A stretch of DNA of 64,000 bases from Desulfovibrio sp. DV (GCF_001936595.1 NZ_MLBG01000001.1:62001-126000), one strand, 5' to 3'; counted from the stretch's first letter, positions 9,530-19,084 are shown. Program-made: numbers and translations. Notes: generated by a model not told the origin, from the letters alone.

Positions 9530-9895
9530 ATGAAAAAGTTTCGCGTCCGCTACGAGACCAAGCTCCTGGAAGCCCGGGAAGGCGTTGAGGTGGTCACAGC
9601 CTCGGGCAAGGGGCAGGCCATGTTCGCTGTCCAGGCCAAACTCCATCCCACAGCCCGCACCGACGAACCCTATTTTCACTACGAGCCGCTCTCCATCCGG
9701 CCGCTCGACACTCCGGAAACCTACGAGGTCAGCTACCGCACCAAGATCGAAAGGCCGGTTTCCGGCGATGTCGAAGTGGCGGCCGAGGATGCCGACAAGG
9801 CCGTCAACAAGGCCCGGTTTGCCGTGCATCAGGAGTTGATTCCGCCCAAGTGTTTCAAGGCCCTGGACGTTGTTGAAATCGGCGAGGGCGCGTAA
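9530..9895 (+). CDS. Conserved hypothetical protein with an internally duplicated domain
   Basis: A 121-residue soluble protein, not assigned to a function. It consists of two similar halves. [19 protein letters not shown] and, about 60 residues later, [19 protein letters not shown] can be aligned, each followed by an alanine-rich helix ([15 protein letters not shown] / [17 protein letters not shown]). The pattern suggests a beta-strand plus helix unit repeated twice. It is read away from the HD gene and precedes hypC by about 100 bp. No signal, membrane segment or cysteine motif is visible. Confidence 0.7.
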   Translation: MKKFRVRYETKLLEAREGVEVVTASGKGQAMFAVQAKLHPTARTDEPYFHYEPLSIRPLDTPETYEVSYRTKIERPVSGDVEVAAEDADKAVNKARFAVHQELIPPKCFKALDVVEIGEGA

Positions 9896-9908
9896 CACTC
9901 CACGGTTT

Positions 9909-9937
9909 TTGACAAGTTCTGTTTCCGTGCGCATATG
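9909..9937 (+). promoter_or_regulatory. Putative sigma-70 promoter for hypCDE
   Basis: TTGACA at 9909-9914 is a perfect -35 box. It is followed by a 17-base spacer and CATATG at 9932-9937, a weak -10. It lies 57 bp upstream of the hypC start. The assignment rests on sequence match only. Confidence 0.4.
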
Positions 9938-9993
9938 TCCCGCACACGGCCTGCCTTGCCGCCTGCCGCCAACCGCCAGCCCCGGAGGTCCCC

Positions 9994-10221
9994 ATGTGTC
10001 TTGCCGTTCCCATGGAAGTTACTGCCATCCATGATAAAATAGCCGATGTCGAGATCGGCGGCGTGACCCGCCAGGTGCGCCTGGACCTCATCGACGCGGC
10101 CCCGGCCGTAGGCGACTTCGTCATTGTCCACGCCGGCTTCGCCATCCGCCGTCTGGACCGGGACGATGCCCTGGAGACCATCAAGCTTTTTCAGGAAGGG
10201 TTGGGCCTTGAACTCATTTGA
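9994..10221 (+). CDS. hypC: Hydrogenase maturation chaperone HypC
   Basis: A 75-residue HypC/HybG/HupF protein. It carries the Fe(CN)2CO unit with HypD and delivers it to the NiFe-hydrogenase large subunit. It begins MCLAVPMEV with the essential Cys2 that binds the iron. The core IGGVTRQVRLDLIDAAPAVGDFVIVHAGFAI is typical. Its 3' end overlaps the hypD start by 14 bp. First gene of a hypC-hypD-(gap)-hypE set; hypA, hypB and hypF are not in the window. Confidence 0.95.
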   Translation: MCLAVPMEVTAIHDKIADVEIGGVTRQVRLDLIDAAPAVGDFVIVHAGFAIRRLDRDDALETIKLFQEGLGLELI

Positions 10222-11299
10222 CGCCTTCAAGGACCCGGCCCTGTGCCGGGCGCTCCTGGATCGGCTGCGGGCCGAGGCCACCGAGCCGTTTCGGTTCATG
10301 GAAGTCTGCGGCACCCATACCGTGTCCATCTTCCAGTCCGGGCTGCGCAGCCTGCTGCCGGCCACCATCACCCACGTGACCGGGCCGGGCTGCCCGGTCT
10401 GCGTCACCCACGAATCGGAAGTGGCCTGTTTCCTGGAACTGGCCGGCCGCGACGATGTCATCATCGCCACCTTCGGCGATCTCATGCGCGTGCCCGGTCC
10501 CAAGGGCAAAAGCCTCAAGACCGCCCAGGCCGACGGGGCGCGCATCGAGGTGGTCTATTCGCCCGTGGACGCCCTGGCCGTGGCCGCGGCCAACCCCGGG
10601 CGCACGGTCGTCTTTCTGGGCGTCGGCTTTGAGACCACCGCCCCGGCCGTGGCCGCCACCATCCGGCTGGCCCGCGAACAACAGCTTACAAACTTCCGGG
10701 TGCTGTGTTTCCACAAGTTGGTTCCGCCCGCCTTGCACGCTTTGCTGGCCGATCCCGACATCAATATCGACGCCTTCATTTTGCCCGGCCACGTCTCGGC
10801 CATCATCGGCGCGGCCCCGTACGCCTTTCTGGCCGAGCGTTGCGGCCTGCCGGCGGTCATCACCGGGTTTGAGCCGCTGGACATCCTTTCGGCCCTCCTG
10901 GAAATTGTGGCCATGCGCAAAAGCGGCCAGCCGGCCGTGGTCAATGCCTACACCCGGGTGGTAGCCGATGACGGCAATCCCGTGGCCCGGGCGGTCATGG
11001 ACGAGGTATTCATGCCGGTCGACGCCCTGTGGCGCGGCCTTGGGCTGCTGCCCGGCAGCGGGCTGGCCATTCGTCCGGAGTTCGCCGCCTTCGACGCCCT
11101 GGGCCTGCCTGGCGTGGCCCTTAAGGAGACCCCGCCCCTGGCCGGCTGTCGCTGCGGCGAAGTGCTCAAAGGCAAGATGGCCCCCAACGAGTGCCCGCTT
11201 TTTGACAAGGCCTGCACCCCGGCCACGCCCGTGGGGCCGTGCATGGTCTCCACCGAAGGCGGCTGCGCCGCTTTTTATAAGTATAAGCTTGATTTATAA
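10208..11299 (+). CDS. hypD: Hydrogenase maturation protein HypD
   Basis: Iron-sulfur scaffold of 363 residues on which the Fe(CN)2CO group of NiFe hydrogenases is assembled with HypC and HypE. It has MEVCGTHTV with the active-site Cys, GPGCPVCVT, the FLGVGFETTAP motif, FILPGHVS, and a C-terminal cysteine cluster (CRCGEVLKGK, NECPLF, GPCMVSTEGGC) for the 4Fe-4S cluster. The open frame reaches back to 10124, but the TTG at 10208 has AGGAAGG eight bases upstream and yields the normal N-terminus, overlapping hypC by 14 bp. Translational coupling with hypC is likely. Confidence 0.94.
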   Translation: MNSFDAFKDPALCRALLDRLRAEATEPFRFMEVCGTHTVSIFQSGLRSLLPATITHVTGPGCPVCVTHESEVACFLELAGRDDVIIATFGDLMRVPGPKGKSLKTAQADGARIEVVYSPVDALAVAAANPGRTVVFLGVGFETTAPAVAATIRLAREQQLTNFRVLCFHKLVPPALHALLADPDINIDAFILPGHVSAIIGAAPYAFLAERCGLPAVITGFEPLDILSALLEIVAMRKSGQPAVVNAYTRVVADDGNPVARAVMDEVFMPVDALWRGLGLLPGSGLAIRPEFAAFDALGLPGVALKETPPLAGCRCGEVLKGKMAPNECPLFDKACTPATPVGPCMVSTEGGCAAFYKYKLDL

Positions 11300-11320
11300 G
11301 TGTTTAAGAGAAAAGAGAAG

Positions 11321-11388
11321 AGTGCCTCCGGCGGCCGGGGGCCTGAGGCCCCCGGACCCCCCAAATGGGGTAAGGGGAGTGGCGTTAC
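11321..11388 (+). repeat. Dispersed extragenic repeat, copy 1
   Basis: GC-rich element starting GCCTCCGGCGGCCGGGGG, with inner dyad GGGGGCCTGAGGCCCCC, then a run of C, AAATGGGG and a GTGGCGTTAC end. The same element in reverse orientation is at 19085-19142, and a shorter relative is at 11568-11611. It begins 22 bp after the hypD stop. The whole gene-free stretch 11300-11644 holds these two elements and otherwise shows nothing coding. Confidence 0.6.
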
Positions 11389-11567
11389 CACGATGGTGAG
11401 CGGGAACGGGAAAGACGTTGCTCTTGACGTGAATCCCCGTTGCCCCGGTGGCCAACGGGCAGTGTCCATTGGAATTCCACTGGGGTGACTTTTATTTGAT
11501 TGGGCGCGCAACCAAGTCGACGAGTAAAAGACCGCCGAGACGCGCACAACGCTACGAAATTTGAGTG

Positions 11568-11611
11568 GGTTTCCAAAGGGGTCACCCCTTTGGCCGCCGG
11601 AGGCATGTCTC
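11568..11611 (-). repeat. Dispersed extragenic repeat, partial inverted copy
   Basis: Contains the dyad CCAAAGGGGTCACCCCTTTGG followed by CCGCCGGAGGC, the reverse of the start of copy 1. Together with copy 1 it brackets the hypD-hypE gap in opposite orientations, so the transcript could fold across about 200 bases. Confidence 0.5.
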
Positions 11612-11644
11612 CTTCACGCATCACTTGCAAAGGTGTATACATAC

Positions 11645-12646
11645 ATGGACAAGGTTTTGCTCGATTACGGCAGCGGCGGCCGGGCTTCCCACCGGTTTGT
11701 GGCCGACCTTTTCTTCAAGTATCTCGGCAACGACATCCTGGCCCGTATGGACGATGCGGCCGTGTTGTCCCTGACCGGGCCGGTGGCCATGAGCACGGAC
11801 AGTTTCGTGGTCGATCCCATCTTTTTCCCGGGCGGCGACATCGGCTCCCTGGCTGTGCACGGCACGGTCAACGATGTGGCCATGATGGGGGCGCGCCCCT
11901 TGTATCTGACCTGCGGTTTCATCCTGGAAGAAGGACTGCCCATGGATGATCTGGCCCGCATCGTGGCCTCCATGGGCGAGGCGGCCAGGCAGGCCGGGGT
12001 GCGCATCGTGGCCGGCGACACCAAGGTGGTGCCTCGGGGGGCGGCGGACAAGATTTTCATCAATACCACCGGCATCGGCGAGATCATGGTCGATCCGGCC
12101 CCCAGCGGCCACCGGGCGGCCCTGGGTGATGTGGTCATCGTGTCCGGCAGCATGGGTGATCACGGGCTGGCCATTCTGTCCACCCGCGAGGGCCTGTCCT
12201 TTGATTCCCCGGTGGTCAGCGACAGCGCCGCCCTGGGCGGCATTGTGGGCCGACTGCTGGCTGCCGTGCCCGGCGTGCATGTGCTGCGCGACCCGACCCG
12301 CGGGGGCCTGGCCACGACGCTCAATGAAATCGCCGGCCAGTCGAATGTCGGCATTGAATTGATGCAGGCCGATATCCCGGTCGATCCGGCCGTGGCCGGC
12401 GGTTGCGCCGTGCTTGGGCTGGACCCGCTGTATCTGGCCAACGAGGGCAAGTTTCTGTGCATCCTGCCCGAAGCCGAGGCCGAGGCGGCCTTGGCCGTCT
12501 TGCAGGCCGATCCGCTGGGGACCGGGGCCGTGGTCATTGGCCGGGTGACGGACGAACACGCCGGCAAGGTGGCCATGGTCACGCCTCTTGGCGGCAAACG
12601 GCTGCTCGGGATGCTTGAGGGCGAACAGTTGCCGCGCATCTGCTAG
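11645..12646 (+). CDS. hypE: Hydrogenase maturation protein HypE
   Basis: A 333-residue PurM-fold ATPase. It converts the C-terminal S-carbamoyl (made by HypF) to thiocyanate and passes cyanide to the HypC-HypD iron. It starts [19 protein letters not shown], and carries [35 protein letters not shown] and [14 protein letters not shown]. It ends in PRIC, whose last cysteine is the carbamoyl acceptor. The frame opens at 11561, but the ATG at 11645 matches the family and has AAAGGTG upstream. It is separated from hypD by 345 bp of repeat-bearing DNA, unlike the tight hypC-hypD junction. Confidence 0.95.
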   Translation: MDKVLLDYGSGGRASHRFVADLFFKYLGNDILARMDDAAVLSLTGPVAMSTDSFVVDPIFFPGGDIGSLAVHGTVNDVAMMGARPLYLTCGFILEEGLPMDDLARIVASMGEAARQAGVRIVAGDTKVVPRGAADKIFINTTGIGEIMVDPAPSGHRAALGDVVIVSGSMGDHGLAILSTREGLSFDSPVVSDSAALGGIVGRLLAAVPGVHVLRDPTRGGLATTLNEIAGQSNVGIELMQADIPVDPAVAGGCAVLGLDPLYLANEGKFLCILPEAEAEAALAVLQADPLGTGAVVIGRVTDEHAGKVAMVTPLGGKRLLGMLEGEQLPRIC

Positions 12647-12686
12647 GCAGGCCGGCGATGCAATTTCAAACAGCAGGAGCGCAAAC

Positions 12687-13475
12687 ATGAGTGTGTGCGA
12701 TGTGGTGATCATGGGGGCGTTGGGCCGCATGGGCGCGACCCTGGTGCGGCTGGTCCAGGCCGATCCGGCCAGCTTCCGGCTGGCCGGGGCCTTGGAGCGC
12801 AAGGGCTGCACGGCCGATCTGGCCAATCTGAACTGCGAAGTGGGCGATGATCTGGCCACGGTGCTGGCCAAATGCCCGGGAGCGGTGGTCATCGATTTCA
12901 CCGCCCCGGAAAATTCGGTCAATGTGGCCAAGGTCGCCGCGGCCTCGGGCAATCCGGTGGTCATCGGCACCACCGGGCTCACCCCTGAACAGCTTGCGTC
13001 CCTGGCCGAATCGGCCACCAAAACGCCCATCTTTTTCGCCCCCAACATGAGCGTGGGCTTGAATGTGCTGCTCTCCGTCCTGCCCGACCTCGTGCGAAAG
13101 CTCGGACCGGCCTACAACCTCGAAGTGATGGAAATTCATCACAACAAGAAGGTCGACGCCCCCAGCGGCACGGCCATCAAGCTTGGCCAGTGTCTGGCCG
13201 AGGCCCGCGGCGCGGCGTATGACACGGTCAAGCGCCACACCCGCGACGGCATCATCGGGGCGCGCACCAGCGAGGAGATTGGTGTGGCCTCACTGCGCGG
13301 TGGCGACGTGGTGGGCGACCACACCGTCTATTTCTTTGGGCCGGGCGAGCGCATCGAGGTGAAGCATCAGGTGCACACCCGCGACACCCTGGCCCAGGGG
13401 GCCTTGCGCGCCGTCCCCTGGATCGCCGCCCAGAAGCCAGGCCGGCTTTACGCCATGGCCGACATGCTGGCCTGA
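12687..13475 (+). CDS. dapB: 4-hydroxy-tetrahydrodipicolinate reductase
   Basis: Cytosolic NAD(P)H-dependent reductase of the lysine/diaminopimelate pathway, 262 residues. The N-terminal Rossmann motif is [15 protein letters not shown], then [15 protein letters not shown] and [10 protein letters not shown]. The substrate-binding and catalytic segment is [24 protein letters not shown] lies nine bases before the ATG at 12687. It follows hypE after 40 bp and is probably read through from it; a strong terminator follows at 13500. Confidence 0.95.
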   Translation: MSVCDVVIMGALGRMGATLVRLVQADPASFRLAGALERKGCTADLANLNCEVGDDLATVLAKCPGAVVIDFTAPENSVNVAKVAAASGNPVVIGTTGLTPEQLASLAESATKTPIFFAPNMSVGLNVLLSVLPDLVRKLGPAYNLEVMEIHHNKKVDAPSGTAIKLGQCLAEARGAAYDTVKRHTRDGIIGARTSEEIGVASLRGGDVVGDHTVYFFGPGERIEVKHQVHTRDTLAQGALRAVPWIAAQKPGRLYAMADMLA

Positions 13476-13499
13476 TTTTTTTAGGCGGTTCCACTGAGG

Positions 13500-13535
13500 G
13501 CACGGCTGTTCCTGCGGGAGCGGCCGTGCTTTTTT
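13500..13535 (+). terminator. Rho-independent terminator after dapB
   Basis: Arms GCACGGCTGTTCC and GGAGCGGCCGTGC pair over 13 positions with two G-T wobbles around a TGCG loop and are followed by six T. Ends the hypE-dapB transcript. Confidence 0.9.
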
Positions 13536-13727
13536 CATCGCCCGGGAGTGGGGGGAGCGCCGGGCATGCTGCCCGGCCAGGGTGATTCCTGTGTTTGCCG
13601 GTGAGTGTTGTTTGCCGGAAATTGCGGCGTTGGCCAGCCAGGGACGCATGCCCTTGTTGGCCCGGTGCGGCTGAGATCCTGGCTGGCGTAGCGGTCCTGT
13701 TTATATTGCATGGAAAGGGGAGGGGGC

Positions 13728-14021
13728 ATGACGGAAACCGATGCGGGCTGGTGGGTGCTGGCGGTTGGCGGACCCTATGCTGCCGATGATTTCGAGCAGC
13801 GTGAACGCTCGCGCACCCGGTTGCGCCAGGAACTGCTGCTCCTGGCCATTGTGCCTGACGAATATGTCTGGGTCTGGGACGAGACCGACACGGCCCAGCT
13901 CGTGCTGCGAAGCTTTGGCGACCGGGAGGCGGCCGAGTCCTACGCCGCGTACTTAAGCGGCCGGGGTGTCGTAGCCCGGGTGACGCCGATCATGGACGAG
14001 CCCGGCGAGGATGTCGGCTGA
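13728..14021 (+). CDS. Hypothetical acidic protein
   Basis: A 97-residue soluble acidic protein without a recognised domain. It begins MTETDAGWWVLAVGGPYAADDFEQ. There is one amphipathic helical stretch (QRERSRTRLRQELLLLAIV) and then VWDETDTAQLVLRSFGDREAAESYAAYLSGRGVVARVTPI, which looks like a small alpha/beta fold. The ATG at 13728 is chosen over the one at 13710 because GGAGG stands just before it. It stands alone between the dapB terminator and the TGTTC-rich region. No function is proposed. Confidence 0.65.
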   Translation: MTETDAGWWVLAVGGPYAADDFEQRERSRTRLRQELLLLAIVPDEYVWVWDETDTAQLVLRSFGDREAAESYAAYLSGRGVVARVTPIMDEPGEDVG

Positions 14022-14084
14022 GCCGGGGAGCAACCAGCCCGGTGCTGGGCGTCCGGATGGTGTGGACCAGCGGGAGTGTGCAGA

Positions 14085-14460
14085 ACGTGTTCCCAGCCTG
14101 TCACCGGCCTGTCACTAACGCACCCAGCGCTGTCGCCAATTTGTTCGTAACGCCCCCTGTCCAGTCGCTAACACACCCAGAGCTGTTGCCAACCTGTTCG
14201 TAACGCATCCCGGCCTGTCACCTGAGTGTGCAGAACTCCTGCCCGGGCTGTTCTTCACCTGTTCCTTGTCTGTTCGTATCCCGCCGTTGCCTGTGCAAAA
14301 CATGTTGCCAACCCACCTGGAAATGTTCTTTTTTTGTTCCTTGTTTGTGCGTAATTATCATAACATACTTTAATAAAACATGAAAATAACAATATCGTTG
14401 TTTGGCCACAGGCGGACGACTTGTGCCTATCGTGTTCCCAGACTGTTCCAAACATGTTCA
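14085..14460 (+). repeat. TGTTC-rich non-coding stretch with a 53-bp imperfect tandem repeat
   Basis: The gene-free stretch 14022-14549 carries TGTTC eleven times on the + strand between about 14090 and 14457 and none that I can find on the - strand. Inside it, 14111-14153 and 14164-14206 are an imperfect tandem repeat of period 53, sharing CTAACxCACCCAGxGCTGT, GCCAA and TGTTCGTAACGC. The right half (14330-14500) becomes AT-rich, which fits an upstream region for the helicase gene. No open frame with protein character crosses it. Confidence 0.65.
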
Positions 14461-14549
14461 AAACTATATTAACTATATAAAATAATTGAATTAAGTCTAG
14501 CATCCCGGCAACTCTTGGAAAAAGCCATCAGGCCGGTCATACTCCGGCC

Positions 14550-17500
14550 ATGGCACTGCCCTTTCATCCGTTGACGGCCGACTGGTTCACCCGCCATGTC
14601 GGCCAACCCACCGACATCCAGACTCGGGCCTGGCCGCACATCGCGGCCGGCGAACACGTCCTGGCCGTGGCCCCGACCGGGTCCGGCAAGACGCTGACCG
14701 CCTTCCTGGCCGCCCTGGACGCCCTGGCCACCGGCCGCTGGCCCACCGGCCAGACCAGCGTGGTCTATGTCTCGCCGCTCAAGGCTCTCGGCAGCGACGT
14801 GCGGGCCAACCTCGTGCGACCTTTGGCCGGCCTGCGCCAGACCTTTGCCGCTGCCGGCGTTGCCTTCCCCCACATACGGGCTGAAATCCGCTCCGGCGAC
14901 ACCCCGGCCGATGCCCGGCGGCGGATGCTGCGCCAGCCCCCGGAAATTCTCATCACCACCCCGGAGTCCTTGAATCTGCTCCTCAGTTCCAAGGGCGGCC
15001 GGGGGATGCTTGGGGCGGTGCGGCTGGTCATTCTCGATGAAATCCATGCCGTGGCCGGGTCCAAGCGCGGCGTGTTTCTCCTGGCCGGAGTGGAACGGCT
15101 GGCCTTGCTGGCCGGTGAATTCCAGCGTGTGGCCCTTTCGGCCACGGTGTCGCCGCTCCCCACCGTTGCCGCCATGGTCGGCGGTCTGCAGCCGCTAAAC
15201 GGGACGGAAGACGGGGCGCTTGTCCCGCGCCCGGTGGCGGTGGTGGCCAGTCCGGCCGAGAAGCGGCTGGAGTTGCGGGTGGAGTACGCCTCCTGGGACG
15301 AGCGGGAGACGCCGGAGGCCTCGTTTCTGACCCTGGTTGCGGCCAGGGTGCGCCGGCGCATCGCCGCCAACCGCACCACGCTTGTGTTCGTCAACAGCCG
15401 CAAGCTTTGCGAAAAGCTCACCCGGCTGGTCAACGCCGATCTGGACGAACCCCTTGCCCATGCCCACCACGGGTCGCTGGCCAAGGAACTGCGCCAAGCC
15501 GTGGAAGCGCGGCTCAAGGCCGGGGAGCTTAAGGCGGTGGTGGCCACCAATTCCCTGGAGCTTGGCATCGACATCGGCTCGGTGGATGAGGTGCTGCTCA
15601 TTGAATGTCCGCCAACGGTGAGCGCGGCAGTCCAGCGCATCGGCCGGTCAGGCCATGGCGTGGGCGAGGTCAGCCGGGCGATTTTTCTTCCCACCTCGGA
15701 AAAAGACCTGCTCGAAGCGGCGGTCATGGCCAAGGCGGCGGCCGAACGGGACATCGAGCCGCTTCGGCCGGTGGAAGCCCCGCTCGATGTGCTGGCCCAG
15801 GTGTTGGTGGCCATGCTCGGGGTCGAGACCTGGGACGTGGATGCGCTCTTTCAGGCTGTGCGCCGTGCTTGGCCCTACCGGGACCTGGGCCGCACGGCCT
15901 TTGACCTGACCCTTGGCATGTTGGCCGGGCGCTATGCCGCCACCCGCCTGCGCGAACTCTCGCCGCTGGTGGCCATCGACGCCCTTGACGGCACGGCCTC
16001 GGCCCGGGCCGGGGCGCTCCTTAGGCTCTATGCCTCGGGCGGGGTCATTGCCGACCGGGGCTACTACGCCCTGCGCCGCCAGGATCTCGGCACGCGCCTG
16101 GGCGAACTCGACGAGGTGTTTGTCTGGGAAGCGCGCCTGGGGCAGGTGTTTGCCTTTGGGGCGCAAAACTGGCGCATCGAGCGCATTACCGACGCCGACG
16201 TCTTTGTCGCGCCGGCCCCGGCCGGGGCGGTGCCGGCTCCCTTCTGGCTTGGCGATCCCCGCTCCCGTGACCGCCATTTTTCCAGCCGTATCGGTGAATT
16301 TCTGGAAGAAGCCGACACCCGGCTGGACGATCCCGCCTTTGTCCGGGAACTGGAGACGCACTGTTTCCTGGAGCCGGCTGCAGCCCGGGCCCTTGTCGAC
16401 TATCTGCACCGCCAGAAGGAAGCCACCGGCGCGGCCCTGCCCCATAGCCGCCATCTGCTCATTGAAGTGACCGACACCGGCCCGGGTGGTGCGCCCGGCA
16501 ATCAGGTCATCCTCCATGCCCCCCTGGGACTGGCCGTCACCGCGCCGCTCGGGCTGGCCCTGGAAACCGCCCTGGAGGCGCTGACCGGCCATCCGGTCCC
16601 GGTTTTTGCCGGCAACGACTGCGTGGCCGTGACCCTGCCCGGCGACATCGATCCCCTGGCCGTGTTGTCGGCTGTGCCGTCCCGGGACGTGGGCAAACTT
16701 TTACGCGCGCGCCTGGAAGGCTCGGGTGCTTTTGGCGCGGCCTTTCGCGAGGCGGCCGGACGGGCCCTGCTCTTGCCCCGCGACAGTTTTGGCAAACGCC
16801 AGCCGCTGTGGATCACCCGGCTGCGGGCGCGAAAGCTTCTGGCCGCCGTGGCCGGGTACGGCGATTTCCCCATCGTGTTGGAGGCGTGGCGCACGTGCCT
16901 GGTCGATCTTTTTGATCCGGCCGGACTGGCCGAATTTCTGGGGGCCGCCCAGTCCGGGGGGCTGGCCATCACGGTGGCGAGAACCCGCGTGCAAAGCCCC
17001 TTTGCCGCCGATCTCGTCTGGCGGCACATTACCGAATACATGTACCTGACCGATGCCGGCACGGCGGCCGGCCCGACCGGGGCGCGGCCCGATCTGGTGG
17101 CCGAAGTGGCGCGCAGCCCGGATCGGCCGGCCGTGCCCGAAGCGGTTGCCGCCGCCTTTGAGGAAAGACGCCAGCGCCTCTATCCCGGCTATGCCCCGGG
17201 CAGCCCGGCCGAACTCCTGGAGCACGTCAAGGAACGCATCTGCCTGCCCCTGGCCGAGTGGCAGGCCATCCTGGCGGCCGTGGCCCGCGACCATGGCTTG
17301 GAGGCCAACTCCCTGGAAGCGGCCCTGGCCGCCAAACTGGCCCGCATCGAACCGCTCCCCGGCGGGGACGGGCTGGTGGTCGCCCTGGAGCGGGCCGTGG
17401 CCGTGGCTCGGGCCTTTTTCGGCGAGGCCGCCCTGGTCCGGCCCCTGGCGGCCAAGGCCGGCCTGTCGCGCCGGCGCACGGGCCAGGATGCGGACAGCGA

Positions 17501-19007
17501 GGCTGCCAGGGAAGCGCTTTTTGGCCAGTGGCTGTCCTTTTATGGTCCCCGTAGCCTGGATTCCCTGGCCGGACTGCTGGGACTTTCACCGGCAATCGTT
17601 CACGAGCTGCTTGAGGATTTGCAGGCGGCCGGCGGGGTGGTGGCCGGGCGGCTTCTTACCGGCCGAGAGGATGAGTGCTGGTGCGATGCAGCCAATTTCG
17701 AGACCTTGCTGCGTCTGGCCCGGGCGGCCCGGCGTCCGGCCCTGACGGCACTGCCGGCCGGGCATGTGCCGTATTTTCTGGCGGTCTGGCAGGGCCTTGT
17801 CCGGCCGGCTGTCGACCCGTCGGGTCTGGCCGAGCGGCTGGAACGCCTGAGCTGCCTGCCGCTGCCGGCCGGGCTGTGGGAGACCGAGGTGCTGCCGGCC
17901 CGCTGCCCGGCCTACGCTCCGGCCCTGCTTGACGTAGCCCTTGAGGCGTCTGGATTTCATTGGTTCGGGGCCGGGAAAGAGAAGGTGCTCTTTGCCCGGC
18001 CAGACGACCTCGATCTGGCCGGATTTGCCCCCCGCAGCGCCGAAAGCGGCCTTTTCCCGGATATACGGGCCGGCTATGATTTCTCAACGCTCCTTGAGAT
18101 CACGGGACTTTCGCCAAAGGCGCTCACCGAGCGGCTGTGGCAGGCCGTCTGGAAGGGTGAGGCTGCCTGCGACGGCCTGGCCGTGCTGCGCCGGGGCGTG
18201 GCCAATGCGTTTACGGCCGAGGATGCTTACACCCGGTCCGGACGGGGAGGACGGCAGACGTTTCGGCGCACGGCTCCCGGACGGTTTGCCGGGTCCCTGC
18301 CCCTGGTCGGGGTGTGGCGGGCGCTTCGTGTGCCGCCTGTGCCGGATGATCCCGTGGCCCTGGAAGCCCTGGCCATGGACCGGGCCCGGCTGCTCCTTGC
18401 CCGCTACGGCGTGGTCTGCCGCGACCTGCTGGCCCGCGAGGTTCCGGCTCTGGGTTGGAGTGGGGTTTTCCGGGCCTTGCGGCGCATGGAACTGTCTGGG
18501 GAAGTCGTGTCGGGGGAGTTTTTCGCCGGTCTGTCCGGGCCGCAGTTTGCCGATGCCCGGGCTGTCCGCCTGCTTGCAAGCGGGCTTTCGGGCGAGGAGT
18601 CGTGGTGGATTGCCGGGCGCGACCCGGCCGCCTTTTGGGGCGCGGCTGACCAGACTGGTCCTGTTGGCCACACAGGCCTTGTTCTGCCGCGCCGCACCGC
18701 CGGGACCTGGGTCTCCTTTGCCGGTGCCCGTCCGGTGGCCGTTTTCGAGGCCGGAGGCGGGCGCATGGCCCTGGGCTTGGCCCCGGATGCAACCGGGCTG
18801 CCGGCAGCCCTGGCTCCGCTGGTCCACGTGCTCACCCGGCCGGCGGCGCCGGTGTCGCGGCTGACCGTCGCCACCATAAACGACGTCCCGGCCGGGGAGA
18901 GCCCGTACCGGGACGTCTTGCGGATGCTCTTTGAAGTGGTGGGGGAGCGGCGCGGTCTGACGCTGTATCGCGGCCGTACCAACCCAGGCCCGCCGGAGCC
19001 GCGGTGA
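14550..19007 (+). CDS. lhr: Large Lhr-type DEAD/DEAH-box ATP-dependent helicase
   Basis: A 1485-residue superfamily 2 helicase of the Lhr group, a nucleic-acid motor linked to DNA repair. The N-terminal helicase core has Walker A APTGSGKT (residues 41-48), VVYVSPLKALGSD (Ia), TTPESLNLLL, VILDEIHAVAGSKRG (motif II, DEIH, near 162), SATVSPL (III), NSLELGIDIG and QRIGRSGHGVG (VI). The remaining 900 or so residues form the long Lhr C-terminal region (winged-helix and beta-barrel parts). Length is typical for the full-length form. The start has only a weak ribosome site. No partner nuclease is adjacent; it follows the unusual TGTTC-rich region. Confidence 0.92.
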   Translation: MALPFHPLTADWFTRHVGQPTDIQTRAWPHIAAGEHVLAVAPTGSGKTLTAFLAALDALATGRWPTGQTSVVYVSPLKALGSDVRANLVRPLAGLRQTFAAAGVAFPHIRAEIRSGDTPADARRRMLRQPPEILITTPESLNLLLSSKGGRGMLGAVRLVILDEIHAVAGSKRGVFLLAGVERLALLAGEFQRVALSATVSPLPTVAAMVGGLQPLNGTEDGALVPRPVAVVASPAEKRLELRVEYASWDERETPEASFLTLVAARVRRRIAANRTTLVFVNSRKLCEKLTRLVNADLDEPLAHAHHGSLAKELRQAVEARLKAGELKAVVATNSLELGIDIGSVDEVLLIECPPTVSAAVQRIGRSGHGVGEVSRAIFLPTSEKDLLEAAVMAKAAAERDIEPLRPVEAPLDVLAQVLVAMLGVETWDVDALFQAVRRAWPYRDLGRTAFDLTLGMLAGRYAATRLRELSPLVAIDALDGTASARAGALLRLYASGGVIADRGYYALRRQDLGTRLGELDEVFVWEARLGQVFAFGAQNWRIERITDADVFVAPAPAGAVPAPFWLGDPRSRDRHFSSRIGEFLEEADTRLDDPAFVRELETHCFLEPAAARALVDYLHRQKEATGAALPHSRHLLIEVTDTGPGGAPGNQVILHAPLGLAVTAPLGLALETALEALTGHPVPVFAGNDCVAVTLPGDIDPLAVLSAVPSRDVGKLLRARLEGSGAFGAAFREAAGRALLLPRDSFGKRQPLWITRLRARKLLAAVAGYGDFPIVLEAWRTCLVDLFDPAGLAEFLGAAQSGGLAITVARTRVQSPFAADLVWRHITEYMYLTDAGTAAGPTGARPDLVAEVARSPDRPAVPEAVAAAFEERRQRLYPGYAPGSPAELLEHVKERICLPLAEWQAILAAVARDHGLEANSLEAALAAKLARIEPLPGGDGLVVALERAVAVARAFFGEAALVRPLAAKAGLSRRRTGQDADSEAAREALFGQWLSFYGPRSLDSLAGLLGLSPAIVHELLEDLQAAGGVVAGRLLTGREDECWCDAANFETLLRLARAARRPALTALPAGHVPYFLAVWQGLVRPAVDPSGLAERLERLSCLPLPAGLWETEVLPARCPAYAPALLDVALEASGFHWFGAGKEKVLFARPDDLDLAGFAPRSAESGLFPDIRAGYDFSTLLEITGLSPKALTERLWQAVWKGEAACDGLAVLRRGVANAFTAEDAYTRSGRGGRQTFRRTAPGRFAGSLPLVGVWRALRVPPVPDDPVALEALAMDRARLLLARYGVVCRDLLAREVPALGWSGVFRALRRMELSGEVVSGEFFAGLSGPQFADARAVRLLASGLSGEESWWIAGRDPAAFWGAADQTGPVGHTGLVLPRRTAGTWVSFAGARPVAVFEAGGGRMALGLAPDATGLPAALAPLVHVLTRPAAPVSRLTVATINDVPAGESPYRDVLRMLFEVVGERRGLTLYRGRTNPGPPEPR

Positions 19008-19084
19008 CTCCCGTCAATCTGACACTACGGCGGTCCAACCGGACCGACGAAAGTGTTTTTTCACGCTCCCGTCCACGGTTACGC

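Noticed and set aside
14085-14460. CRISPR array
   Set aside because: Repeats are short and imperfect with a 53-bp period and only two clear units; there are no regular spacers and no cas genes.
14115-14503. Small - strand genes in the TGTTC-rich region
   Set aside because: Open frames of 62-82 codons exist but lack ribosome sites and protein character; they follow from the repeat words.
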